Positions 8,629-16,285 of a stretch of DNA of 38,494 nt are shown here, piece after piece. Made by a program: the position numbers and the translations under genes. This DNA is from Pelotomaculum sp. UBA1371 (lineage in GTDB: Bacteria > Bacillota > Desulfotomaculia > Desulfotomaculales > Pelotomaculaceae): the NCBI GenBank assembly GCA_002305915.1, contig DBRJ01000021.1:1-38494 (forward strand), given 5' to 3'. The notes beneath the pieces were generated by a model. It did no database searches. It worked only from the letters and a program-made list of their open reading frames with translations, and was not told where the DNA came from. Each line of letters opens with the position of its first letter. Position 1 is the first letter of the stretch.

Positions 8629-8768
8629 TGGCTTTTTTTGTGTAATAATGTTTTCGAGCGGAAAGTTACCTCAGGCATTACTTTTAATATTGCAGAGAGG
8701 CTCTTAAAATGAATGTGCAGGCCTGAATTAAAATTTTATTACTGGTTAAAAAAAACAAATTAAGAAGA

Positions 8769-9752
8769 GTGAACCAGGATATGTCGAGACTGAAAGAGAT
8801 CAAGAATAAAGTACTTGACGGTAAATTAATATCAAAGGGCGAGGCTTTGGAAATATGCGAACTGCCACTTCAGAAACTTTGCGCGGCAGCAAACGAAATC
8901 CGGGAGTTTTTTTGCGGAAATGCTTTTGATCTCTGCGCCATTATTAACGCCAGGAGCGGAAAATGTTCTGAAAACTGCAAGTACTGTGCACAATCCTCTT
9001 TCTACCAAACTGTGGCTGAGGAGTATACTTTGCTCGGCACGGACGCTATTGTGGAACAGGCAAAATACAACGAGGAGCATGGTATTCTGCGGTATTCTAT
9101 GGTGACGTCCGGCAAAAGATTGTCAGATGCTGAGGTGGATCAAATGTGCGACAGCATCCGCGCCATCCGCAAAGTATCCAATATTGCCCTCTGTGCCTCT
9201 TTCGGGCTTTTAGATCAAACGCAGTTTGCAAAGTTGAAAGCAGCGGGTGTTGCAAGAATCCACAACAACCTTGAAACTTCACGCAGAAACTTCCCCAATG
9301 TCTGCACAACCCATACCTATGAAGACAAAATTGCTGCAATTCGTGCTGCACAGCAGGTGGGGCTGAGTGTTTGCAGTGGTGGAATCATGGGACTTGGTGA
9401 GACTATGGAAGATAGAATCGACATGGTGCTGGATCTTCGCGAAATAGCTGTCCGGTCTATCCCCGTCAACATGCTTAACCCCATTCCGGGCACGCCCTAT
9501 GCAAACAACAGGATATTGGCTAAAGAAGAAATGTGCCGTATTGTTGCGGTCTTTCGTTTCTTGATACCCGCTGCATCCATTCGTCTTGCAGGCGGCAGGG
9601 GGCTTCTTTCTGATAAGGGGCGGCAGTGTTTTTTGTCTGGCGCCAATGCCGCTATCTCCGGGGACATGCTCACAACGGCAGGCATTTCCATTGAGCAGGA
9701 CATGAAAATGTTAGATGAACTGGGATATAAGGTGGCGTTGTGGAATAGATAA
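8769..9752 (+). CDS. bioB: Biotin synthase (radical SAM)
   Basis: BioB inserts sulfur into dethiobiotin to form biotin, the last step of the pathway, in the cytosol. The radical-SAM 4Fe-4S motif CSENCKYC is at about residues 60-67. The further Cys of the 2Fe-2S site, a conserved IHNNLETS segment and an IRLAGGRG segment with the family Arg are all present. At 327 residues the length is normal. The GTG at 8769 gives an MNQ start; the ATG at 8781 is an alternative, and neither has a strong Shine-Dalgarno. No other bio gene is nearby, so the precursor may come from genes elsewhere or by uptake. The BirA operator upstream indicates biotin-responsive repression. Confidence 0.95.
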   Translation: MNQDMSRLKEIKNKVLDGKLISKGEALEICELPLQKLCAAANEIREFFCGNAFDLCAIINARSGKCSENCKYCAQSSFYQTVAEEYTLLGTDAIVEQAKYNEEHGILRYSMVTSGKRLSDAEVDQMCDSIRAIRKVSNIALCASFGLLDQTQFAKLKAAGVARIHNNLETSRRNFPNVCTTHTYEDKIAAIRAAQQVGLSVCSGGIMGLGETMEDRIDMVLDLREIAVRSIPVNMLNPIPGTPYANNRILAKEEMCRIVAVFRFLIPAASIRLAGGRGLLSDKGRQCFLSGANAAISGDMLTTAGISIEQDMKMLDELGYKVALWNR

Positions 9753-9793
9753 AGGTCTATTGGGCCAAAAATCGGCTGACTAAAAGGTAGTAA

Positions 9794-10681
9794 TCAGGAC
9801 CTGTTAAATATGGTAGAAATAAGCATAGCCAGAAGAATCAGGCCTGCGCCAATTAAGCCCAGAGGGCCTAAATGTTCTCCCGCCCACCAGTAACCGGCCA
9901 GTGCCGCAAACACTGGTTCAGTGGTCAAAACAACCGCAAATCTAGTGGGAGTACTGAACCTTTGCATGTAATTCTGCACCAGGAAAGCCAGGGCTGTAGC
10001 GAAGACTGCGGTAATGATGATGGCGGACAGGGCATTGCTGGAAAGAAAGGGAGGGATAGGCTCTACAATCAGGCCGATAATAAAGCATACCAGGCCGACA
10101 AAAAGGATTTGCACCGCGGTAATGGCTACGGCGCTATGTTTATGAGAATAGAGATCAACAGTAATAATGTGCATCGCAAACCCAAAGGCACAGATTAAAA
10201 CCAGCATGTCTCCATAGTTGAGGTTAAAGGAGCCGGAAGGAAAGGAAATAAAAAATAAGCCCATAGCCGCCATTATTACCGTCAAGCTGGTGATTAAGCC
10301 GGGTTTTTTCTTATTTATCAGCGCGTAGATTACCGGTACTAAAACTACCGATACCCCGGTTATAAAACCGGCGTTAGATGAGGTGGTATATTTCAGGCCA
10401 AGGGTTTGAAATGAGTAACCGATACATAAAAAAAAGCCTAACAGTGAGCCGGTGGTCAGGGTGGAGAAACGGATTTTTGGTATATCTTTATAAGACAGGG
10501 CCGCTAAAAGTAAAAAAGCCAGGAGAAACCTGAGTCCTACAAACAGAAAAGGGCCGATGTCCGCCAGGGCATTCTTAACGATTACAAAAGTAACACCCCA
10601 GATACAGGCAACGAATACCATGCTTAGATCCGCCCACGCGCGGCTAATTTTCCCGGCCAAAAAAACAACCCCATTTTTCAC
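9794..10681 (-). CDS. EamA/DMT-family drug-metabolite transporter
   Basis: This 295-residue protein has ten predicted membrane helices in two EamA repeats (about 15-145 and 155-290). Typical signatures are ACIWGVTFVIVK in TM1 and TTEPVFAALAGYWWAGE near the end of repeat 2. The family exports or imports small metabolites such as amino acids, and the substrate cannot be read from the sequence. The GTG start at 10681 has only a weak ribosome site; Met21 just before TM1 is an alternative. It converges on bioB with a 41-bp gap, and no clear terminator was seen between them. A TetR remnant lies just upstream. Confidence 0.85.
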   Translation of the reverse strand: MKNGVVFLAGKISRAWADLSMVFVACIWGVTFVIVKNALADIGPFLFVGLRFLLAFLLLAALSYKDIPKIRFSTLTTGSLLGFFLCIGYSFQTLGLKYTTSSNAGFITGVSVVLVPVIYALINKKKPGLITSLTVIMAAMGLFFISFPSGSFNLNYGDMLVLICAFGFAMHIITVDLYSHKHSAVAITAVQILFVGLVCFIIGLIVEPIPPFLSSNALSAIIITAVFATALAFLVQNYMQRFSTPTRFAVVLTTEPVFAALAGYWWAGEHLGPLGLIGAGLILLAMLISTIFNRS

Positions 10682-10815
10682 ATATTTTAATTCCGCAACT
10701 ACATAACAGTAACAAGAAAATGATTTAATTTCAAGATTGTGCTGACTTTAAAGATTTGTATTGCGGGTATTTTTTCGGGGTGGTTTTTGGCTTGATTGCC
10801 GGTTTGTTCAAGTTG

Positions 10816-11004
10816 TCAAAAACCTGGCGAATATTCTTCGGGCCTGGTTAAGCCTTCCGCAATGTAATCGATAATTACGTCCATGATCTGGGGGAATAAG
10901 TCTTTGCCCAGATCTTCCTTGTGTAGCCGAAGCAGCATTACAGTATGAAGGACTCCATTGATTACCTCCGGGTCTTGTTTTCTCAGCACACCGAGTTGAA
11001 TCAA
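10816..11004 (-). pseudogene. C-terminal remnant of a TetR-family regulator
   Basis: A 62-codon frame resembles the ligand-binding C-terminal end of TetR regulators (GVLRKQDPEVINGVLHTVML, then FPQIMDVIIDYIAEGL). The helix-turn-helix half is missing, and an in-frame stop lies a few codons upstream of the TTG. No convincing ribosome site precedes it. I read it as a decayed regulator, perhaps formerly of the adjacent exporter gene. Translation as a short orphan domain cannot be excluded. Confidence 0.45.
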
Positions 11005-11041
11005 AGCTGGATATGATTACTGACTTTCTCCTTGAATGCGA

Positions 11042-11323
11042 TTAATTTAAAACTTCCAAATAAACATGTTCCGTGCTGGGGTAACCCTCAGGATCGTATT
11101 GAAAAGCATAGCAAGTGAAATCATCCAGGCTGTCAAAGGACATGCCGTCGGTTTCCCTGGTAACTGTCTTCTCTCCGCTGCTATAATTATAAGTTTCCGG
11201 TTCCCCGGAAATGGGATAGGCGCGAAAGCGTAATTCAGCACTGCCTGCCCCTTCCAGGTAGCGTTGCAGTTGCTCTGGTGTTCGAAAGAGAATATGAGGT
11301 TTTTGCGGCTTATATTCGTTCAA
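11042..11323 (-). CDS. Small soluble protein, unknown
   Basis: This 93-residue protein is not recognised. It starts at TTG with GGGGGG spaced about 6 bases upstream, which supports translation. The composition is beta-rich and aromatic (YNYSSGEKTVTRET, YAFQYDPEGYPSTEHVYLEVL), without Cys-rich clusters or membrane segments. It lies downstream of the flavodoxin-fold reductase on the same strand, with a structured 175-bp gap. Confidence 0.5.
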   Translation of the reverse strand: MNEYKPQKPHILFRTPEQLQRYLEGAGSAELRFRAYPISGEPETYNYSSGEKTVTRETDGMSFDSLDDFTCYAFQYDPEGYPSTEHVYLEVLN

Positions 11324-11439
11324 AAGAATCCCCCCTGACCTTAGGATGCCAATTCAAAGCGAAATTAATCAATTTTTGCATGCGGCGAAGCTTTGCAGAG
11401 AGGAACCCCTCAAAGCGAGGTTTTTTTGAATTTCGTTAT

Positions 11440-11516
11440 CGCTGAAATACACATTGTCTCCAAGCTGAAGGTTTATTCCCCGGGTGAAGCCCCGGTCTTA
11501 ACTTTCAGCGTTTTTT
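11440..11516 (+). terminator. Long-range hairpin followed by T-run (terminator or structured RNA)
   Basis: CGCTGAAA at 11440-11447 pairs exactly with TTTCAGCG at 11503-11510, followed on the plus strand by TTTTTT (11511-11516). The 55-nt interior holds a smaller CCGGG/CCCGG hairpin. The right arm lies inside the 3' end of the minus-strand gene. This could block antisense transcription or be a branched RNA element. Confidence 0.4.
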
Positions 11517-12145
11517 GTATTCATATTTTTGATTTTAAGCTCAAGCTCCTTTCTCAGCCGTATTGTTCTTACCAATTTTTCTCCGGCCCTTCCGGAACGC
11601 CGCAGCGCATCACTGTCGTCTAAAGCTTCACCTGCTTTGAAAAGATTGAACACTTTAACTTGCTCTATTACCCTGTAGCCGATGGCCTGCAGCGCCAGGC
11701 TCATTGCTTCGGGGGTGAACCCCATGTCTTTTTCATCCTGCTGCTCGCAAACTGCTATTACGGCGGCATATTTAACAACCCCCAGGGCTTCATTGATACT
11801 CAACCAGCAGGAACGGTCGTCTTCTGCAAATACTTCGAAACAATAACACCTGTCGATGAAGGCTTTCATGTCAGCGGATATATTGTAAAAATAAGTGGGT
11901 GAACCCAGGATGAGGCCGTCCGACTCTAAAAGGAGGGGATATATTTTTTGCATGTCATCGTTTATAACACACCTGTAAGTATCTCTGCACCCTTCACAAC
12001 CCAGGCAATCCATTATGGAATAATCACCAAGAAAAATCAATTCTGTTTTTGCGCCTTCTTTTTGCGCCGCTTTTAGTGCCTCTTGTACCAGGATGGAAGT
12101 ATTGCCTTTTTTTCTTTTGCTGCCGGCAATGCCTAGAATTTTCAT
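11498..12145 (-). CDS. NADPH-dependent FMN reductase-type flavoprotein
   Basis: This 215-residue flavodoxin-fold protein has the FMN phosphate-binding loop GSKRKKGNTS at about residues 7-16, a Cys cluster LGCEGCRDTYRCVINDDM at about 46-64 typical of the iron-sulfur flavoprotein/FMN-reductase group, and GSPTYFYNISADMKAFIDR around 80-100. Enzymes of this group transfer electrons from NAD(P)H to flavin or quinone-like acceptors in the cytosol. The start is ATG at 12145 with GGAGG spaced 7 bases; an upstream in-frame Met lacks this. The three Cys might hold a metal or cluster, as in the iron-sulfur flavoproteins of anaerobes. Confidence 0.85.
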   Translation of the reverse strand: MKILGIAGSKRKKGNTSILVQEALKAAQKEGAKTELIFLGDYSIMDCLGCEGCRDTYRCVINDDMQKIYPLLLESDGLILGSPTYFYNISADMKAFIDRCYCFEVFAEDDRSCWLSINEALGVVKYAAVIAVCEQQDEKDMGFTPEAMSLALQAIGYRVIEQVKVFNLFKAGEALDDSDALRRSGRAGEKLVRTIRLRKELELKIKNMNTKNAES

Positions 12146-12433
12146 CAAAAAACCTCCAGTTTCTAATATTACCATAATAGAAATCCGTTTTATTTATGTC
12201 AAGCTGGATGGTAGTCTTGTAGGAAAAGTAAAATGATCCAGGATGGGTAAATGCAATGAACAATAATACCCTGGCTGTTATGACCTTCCCTGCACTTATG
12301 AAACAGGCGAACTCAAGGGACAAAAAGACGCTCAGAAGATTTCCTGTAGCGTTTTAGTTGAATTTATCTGAGCAGGGGACCATCTACTTTTACTAAGTTA
12401 ATCAAGATCAGCCTGATTCAAAATCAAACAGTC

Positions 12434-12462
12434 TTGACATTGCACGGCATATGTAATATATT
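12434..12462 (+). promoter_or_regulatory. Sigma-A promoter of the ArsR/membrane-protein pair
   Basis: TTGACA (12434-12439) and TATATT (12457-12462) are separated by exactly 17 bases, with near-consensus -35. Transcription would start near 12469, ahead of the likely TTG start at 12530. The remaining upstream stretch 12146-12433 shows no gene. Confidence 0.7.
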
Positions 12463-12529
12463 TATTACAGGTGTTATAATTAATTATGTGAATTTATTTG
12501 AATGCGGCCTGACAGGGGAGGATACGGGG

Positions 12530-12949
12530 TTGCCGGGTGAAGGTAAGGGGAAGGAGGAACAAAAAATAAATGACGAAAAGGTTTCTAGATCAGCTTCACC
12601 TCCGGGAGACCAGTTGATTAAAATCCTGGAAGCACTGGCAAATCCTCACCGTTTAAAGATTATAGCTTTATTAAAGGGAAGGCGGATCCACGTAAGTCAG
12701 CTGGCCCGTGAGGCAAAAATCAGCCGGCCTCTTTTATATATGCACTTAAAACGGTTGGAGGCTGCCGAACTTGTGTCCAGCAAAATGGAATTGTCCGATG
12801 ACGGCAAAGCAATGAATTATTACGAATTAACGCCCTTTGCCCTTCACTTGAATCCTGAGAGCATTGCTGAAGCGGTAAAAACGCTGACTATAAAAAAACC
12901 CGGCGGTACCACTTCAGGTACTGCCGGTAAAAAGGAGGAAAACCGATGA
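12530..12949 (+). CDS. ArsR-type winged-helix regulator
   Basis: The core helix-turn-helix (ILEALANPHRLKIIALL, then VSQLAREAKISRPLLYMHLK, then a wing) is typical of ArsR/HTH_20 repressors. The metal-binding Cys motif of ArsR/SmtB sensors is absent, so it probably does not sense metal through the classic site. The frame is open upstream, but the promoter and a GGGGAGG spaced 8 bases point to the TTG at 12530 (139 residues). Its stop overlaps the start of the next gene (ATGA at 12946), so the two are translationally coupled. The C-terminal 20 residues are a Gly/Lys-rich tail. Confidence 0.8.
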   Translation: MPGEGKGKEEQKINDEKVSRSASPPGDQLIKILEALANPHRLKIIALLKGRRIHVSQLAREAKISRPLLYMHLKRLEAAELVSSKMELSDDGKAMNYYELTPFALHLNPESIAEAVKTLTIKKPGGTTSGTAGKKEENR

Positions 12950-13236
12950 ATGAAGAGGTGATTTTCGGTATTGGCGGAATGGGATTTGTGCTCGTTATTC
13001 TTACGTTAATTACCATAATAGCTGTAGTTGTGATTTCCCAGGCACTAAAAACAGCACGGGCTAAGACTGTGGGTATGGCTGAAATCGCCCGGGACGAGGC
13101 TTATCGCAAGCTCGCCGAGGAAGCGGTTTCGGTGCAGCGGAAGATGGCAGAGGACCAGCAAAAGATTGTCAATGTTTTAGCCGAGATGAAGGAGCGTATT
13201 AACGCCATGGAAAGGATGCTCCGGGAGATCGATTGA
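12946..13236 (+). CDS. Small PspB-like membrane/coiled-coil protein
   Basis: The 96 residues have one membrane helix (about 11-32, IGGMGFVLVILTLITIIAVV) followed by a long charged coiled coil ending NAMERMLREID. This layout resembles PspB of the phage shock system (short N terminus, one helix, coiled coil ending ERIxALExIL), which is an architectural likeness only. It is coupled by a 4-base overlap to the ArsR-type gene, with AAGGAGG in that gene's 3' end as its ribosome site. Together they may form a membrane-stress or signal pair, which is inference. Confidence 0.7.
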   Translation: MNEEVIFGIGGMGFVLVILTLITIIAVVVISQALKTARAKTVGMAEIARDEAYRKLAEEAVSVQRKMAEDQQKIVNVLAEMKERINAMERMLREID

Positions 13237-13251
13237 AGCCCGCTAACAATA

Positions 13252-13286
13252 AAGGACTGCTCCGGCAAGCTCTCGGGGCAGTCCTT
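13252..13286 (+). terminator. Intrinsic terminator after the ArsR/PspB-like operon
   Basis: AAGGACTGCTCC (13252-13263) pairs with GGGGCAGTCCTT (13275-13286) with one G-T pair and an 11-nt loop, 16 bases after the stop codon. The tail is ATTAT. Confidence 0.7.
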
Positions 13287-13508
13287 ATTATGTCAGAAAC
13301 TTGCAAACACGCCCAGAACGGCGTCAACAACTTTCCCGGCGCCCCCCAGACGAAAGTTTCAGCAAATTTATAAAGGAAGATTCTTGTTAAAAGCGAAAAT
13401 CATAGATCGCTGGAATCAATGGGTTGCTGCTTATCACCTTAAGTCCCGGCCTGCAGGTAAAAAGAACATTAACAACAATAACACCATTGGAAAGGAAATG
13501 ATGGGGAA

Positions 13509-14111
13509 ATGAAATGGATTCTATTTGTCAATGCATGTGTACGAGGGGAGCAATCCCGAACCTTGAAAATAGCAAGGAGATTTCTTGAAGAATATAAAAA
13601 ACTAAATCCTGAAGACTCCATAACCCAGTTGGATTTGTGTGATTTGGCGTTGAATTGCCTGACCAGTGAAGTTTTAGCCCTAAGAGAGCAGTTGTTAAAG
13701 GAGAACAATTTAGAGCACGATCTTTTTAAACTTGCAAAACAATTTGCAGCTGCAGATAAGATTATAATTGCTGCACCTTTTTGGGACCTGAGTTTCCCGG
13801 CTATATTAAAAGTTTACATAGAACAGATTTCGGTACCGGAGATAACCTTTGGCTATGAAAACGACATACCCGTTGGATTGTGCAAAGCAGAAAAGCTACT
13901 TTATATAACTACCAGGGGCGGGGAATTTAGCCATGGTTTTGCGAAAGAGTTTGAGATGGGAGTACCTTATATAAAAGCCATATGTGCACTGTATGGCATG
14001 AAAAACGTAATAAGCATTTGCGCCGAAGGCTTAGACATGGTTGAGAATGATGCTGCTGAAATTGTTAACAACGCAATGGAAGAAGCAGTTGAAATTGCCA
14101 AAACCTTTTAA
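13509..14111 (+). CDS. AzoR-like FMN-dependent NAD(P)H oxidoreductase
   Basis: This 200-residue flavodoxin-fold protein resembles the azoreductase/NQO family. It starts MKWILFVNACVRGEQSRT (FMN phosphate loop), has APFWDLSFPAILKVYIEQIS around residues 93-112 (substrate/FMN-binding segment), and YITTRGGEFSHG near 138 (the family TSRGG-type loop). Such enzymes reduce quinones, azo or nitro compounds with NAD(P)H. AAGGAAATGATGGGG precedes the ATG. It is monocistronic as far as can be seen, with 270 bp upstream holding only the previous operon's terminator. Confidence 0.85.
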   Translation: MKWILFVNACVRGEQSRTLKIARRFLEEYKKLNPEDSITQLDLCDLALNCLTSEVLALREQLLKENNLEHDLFKLAKQFAAADKIIIAAPFWDLSFPAILKVYIEQISVPEITFGYENDIPVGLCKAEKLLYITTRGGEFSHGFAKEFEMGVPYIKAICALYGMKNVISICAEGLDMVENDAAEIVNNAMEEAVEIAKTF

Positions 14112-14332
14112 TAAAACTCTTTGGCAACTTGCAGTAAAATAGAATATAGCGAAGGGAGAAAACTTTGCTTTATGACCTCACCGGCAAGTTGCTTTTCAAG
14201 GTTGATTGATGGATTGTTTAGCCGGTAAAATTCTATGAGTTTTACCTCACCTACTTTTTTGAAGCAATTATGGCAATGCTGAGGTGGATTGCCGCAGCGG
14301 CTTTGTAAGGGGCCGTTGTTGTACAAACCGGC
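14112..14332. other. Intergenic stretch without a convincing gene
   Basis: The only frame of note is a minus-strand 72-codon ORF from a TTG without ribosome site, encoding a CGNPPQHCHNC segment. I see no operator, RNA motif or tRNA here. A REP-like hairpin follows at 14333. Confidence 0.4.
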
Positions 14333-14364
14333 GAAAAGGGGACAGGTTTACCTGTCCCCTTTTC
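14333..14364. repeat. REP-like GGGGACAGG hairpin (possible terminator)
   Basis: A 14-bp perfect stem pairs 14333-14346 with 14351-14364 around a TTTA loop (arm GAAAAGGGGACAGG). A further CCCCTGTCCC lies just downstream at about 14371. AAAAGGGGACAGG-type hairpins are recurrent intergenic repeats in many bacteria, often linked to REP-associated transposases. It could also terminate transcription. Confidence 0.6.
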
Positions 14365-14409
14365 CGATCCCCCTGTCCCGCCCGGGTTTTCAAGGCAGTT
14401 TAGCGATAA

Positions 14410-14438
14410 TTGTCAGAATGCCTGTTTTCTAATATAAT
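14410..14438 (+). promoter_or_regulatory. Sigma-A promoter of gatCAB
   Basis: TTGTCA (14410-14415) and TATAAT (14433-14438) are separated by 17 bases. Transcription would start near 14445, giving a leader of about 50 nt before gatC, with no terminator in between. Confidence 0.8.
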
Positions 14439-14496
14439 TAAGTTTATACAATTATTGAAAAGCATGGATTATGGGATAAAGAAGGATGTGTTTGTT

Positions 14497-14781
14497 ATGA
14501 AAATCAGCGAGAAAGAAGTCGAACAACTAGCTTTTTTGAGCCGGCTTGATTTGCAAGGGGAAGAGCCGGCAGACTGGACCAAATCCCTTAATGCTGTCCT
14601 GGACTACCTGGAGCTTTTGAACAAGCTGGATACCAGTGCCGTAGAGCCTGCTGCCCACGTTCTCCCGCTCAAGAACATCTTCAGGGAAGACAGGCCGCAG
14701 CAGAGTCTGGATAAAGAGCTGGTCCTGGCCAATGCACCGGAAGAAGAAGAGGGGTCCTTTGTCGTGCCCCGTATTGTTTAA
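14497..14781 (+). CDS. gatC: Aspartyl/glutamyl-tRNA amidotransferase subunit C
   Basis: This 94-residue subunit holds GatA and GatB together in the complex that amidates misacylated Glu-tRNAGln and Asp-tRNAAsn. It has the family pattern: VEQLAFLSRLDL at the start, a central NAVLDYLELLNKLDTSAVEP helix region, a PLKNIFREDRP loop that inserts between the other subunits, and a terminal FVVPRIV. The frame is open back to 14410, but the ATG at 14497 aligns with family N termini and has AAGGATG upstream. gatA starts about 20 bases later in the same operon. Confidence 0.95.
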   Translation: MKISEKEVEQLAFLSRLDLQGEEPADWTKSLNAVLDYLELLNKLDTSAVEPAAHVLPLKNIFREDRPQQSLDKELVLANAPEEEEGSFVVPRIV

Positions 14782-14801
14782 ACAGGAGGTATTTGTATTT
14801 G

Positions 14802-16262
14802 ATGCATTTACATACACTATCAGTACACCGGCTTGGTGAACTCCTGGGAAGGAGAGAGGTCAGCAGTGAAGAAGTAACCAGGGCCTGCCTGGAACGCATC
14901 AGTCAGGTGGAAGATAAAATCAAAGCCTTTATAACAGTAATAGAGGAAGAAGCTTTAGCACTGGCCCGGGCAGTTGATGAACAGCGGGTGCGGGGGGAGG
15001 AGCTCTCTCCCCTGGCGGGAATTCCTGTAGCTATTGCTGATAATATTTGTACAGAGGGAGTAAGGACGACCTGTGCTTCCAAGATGCTCGAAAATTTCAT
15101 TCCTCCCTATAATGCTGCTGTTGCGGAAAGATTAAAGAAAGCCGGCTCCGTACTTGTGGGCAAGTGCAACCTGGATGAGTTTGCCATGGGCTCTTCAACC
15201 GGGAATTCATGTTTTTTCAGCACCGGAAACCCCTTTGACCCTGAGGCCGTACCCGGCGGCTCCAGCGGCGGGGCGGCGGCTGCCGTAGCTGCGGGTGAGG
15301 CGGCTTTTGCTTTAGGTTCAGATACCGGAGGCTCGATTCGCCAGCCGGCGGCTTTTTGCGGTGTTGTGGGACTTAAACCCACCTATGGCTATGTTTCCCG
15401 CTTCGGTCTGATTTCCCATGCTTCATCCCTGGATCAAATCGGGCCCTTTACCCGGGACGTGACGGATCTGGCCCTGGTCTTAAACATCATTTGCGGCCGC
15501 GATGACAGGGATTCAACATCCGCTCCGGTGGATGTGCCCGATTTTAGAAAGTATCTTGTAAATGATGTTAAAGGATTAAAGATTGGCTTGCCCGGGGAGT
15601 ATTACGGGACAGACCCGGCGCCCCGGGTGGCTGCCAGGCTCCGGGAAGCGGTCCGTAAACTGGAGGAACTGGGCGCCGTCTGTGAAGAGGTAAGCATGCC
15701 CCATACGGAATACGCCCTGCCGGCCCATTACATCATTTCCTCTGCTGAAGCCAGCTCCAACCTGGCCCGGTACGACGGGGTCAGGTACGGTTTGAGGGAG
15801 GATGCTGAAGATGTCTTGGGCATGTTCCAAAGGACCCGCGGCCGGGGTTTCGGGGCCGAGGTAAAGAAACGGATCATGCTGGGCACTTATGCCTTAAGTG
15901 CCGGTAACTATAATGACTATTACGTCAAGGCCCTGAAGTTCCGGACTCTGATCAAACAGGATTTTGCCCGGGCTTTCGAAAAGTTCGATTGCCTGTTAAC
16001 TCCTACCGTCCCTGCAACTGCTTTTAAAAAAGGGGAGATGAGGGACGATCCCCTGGCTGGTTATCAGTCCCATGTCTTTACCATTCCAGCCAACCTGGCC
16101 GGCTTGCCTGCCATGTCCCTGCCCTTCGGCCTGGTGGAGGGGCTGCCTGTGGGCTTGCAGCTCATCGCCCGGCATTTTGACGAGGGAACCCTGCTGAGGG
16201 CAGGCTATGCTCTGGAGCAAAGTTCGGAACAAACCGGACCGAAACCGGACTTGTTCCGTTAA
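14802..16262 (+). CDS. gatA: Glu-tRNA amidotransferase subunit A with substituted catalytic Lys
   Basis: GatA is the glutaminase of GatCAB. It normally uses a Ser-cisSer-Lys triad to release ammonia from Gln, which channels to GatB. The 486 residues are full length and the amidase signature is intact: the cis-Ser is Ser154 (GGSSGG) and the nucleophile is Ser178 (DTGGSI). However, residue 79, which is Lys in the family block GIPVAIKDN, is Ala here (GCT at 15036-15038). The Arg for Gln binding (Arg357, KKRIMLGTY) is kept, but the Asp expected in the block ND/SD-[IL]-x-TIP is His424 (YQSHVFTIP). Glutaminase activity by the known mechanism is therefore doubtful. I chose the ATG at 14802; TTG at 14799 is closer to the AGGAGG at 14784-14789 and possible. 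Confidence 0.93.
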   Translation: MHLHTLSVHRLGELLGRREVSSEEVTRACLERISQVEDKIKAFITVIEEEALALARAVDEQRVRGEELSPLAGIPVAIADNICTEGVRTTCASKMLENFIPPYNAAVAERLKKAGSVLVGKCNLDEFAMGSSTGNSCFFSTGNPFDPEAVPGGSSGGAAAAVAAGEAAFALGSDTGGSIRQPAAFCGVVGLKPTYGYVSRFGLISHASSLDQIGPFTRDVTDLALVLNIICGRDDRDSTSAPVDVPDFRKYLVNDVKGLKIGLPGEYYGTDPAPRVAARLREAVRKLEELGAVCEEVSMPHTEYALPAHYIISSAEASSNLARYDGVRYGLREDAEDVLGMFQRTRGRGFGAEVKKRIMLGTYALSAGNYNDYYVKALKFRTLIKQDFARAFEKFDCLLTPTVPATAFKKGEMRDDPLAGYQSHVFTIPANLAGLPAMSLPFGLVEGLPVGLQLIARHFDEGTLLRAGYALEQSSEQTGPKPDLFR

Positions 16263-16285
16263 CCATATATTATAGGGGGATCGTG

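Noticed and set aside
14260..14310. GAGGTGGATTGCCGC upstream of gatC resembling a T-box
   Set aside because: It differs from the AGGGTGGNACCGCG core by gaps and substitutions, and no stem I or specifier loop was seen. The gatC promoter lies downstream of it.
14108..14326. Minus-strand 72-codon ORF with a CGNPPQHCHNC segment
   Set aside because: It starts at TTG without a ribosome site, and its Cys pattern matches no zinc family I know.
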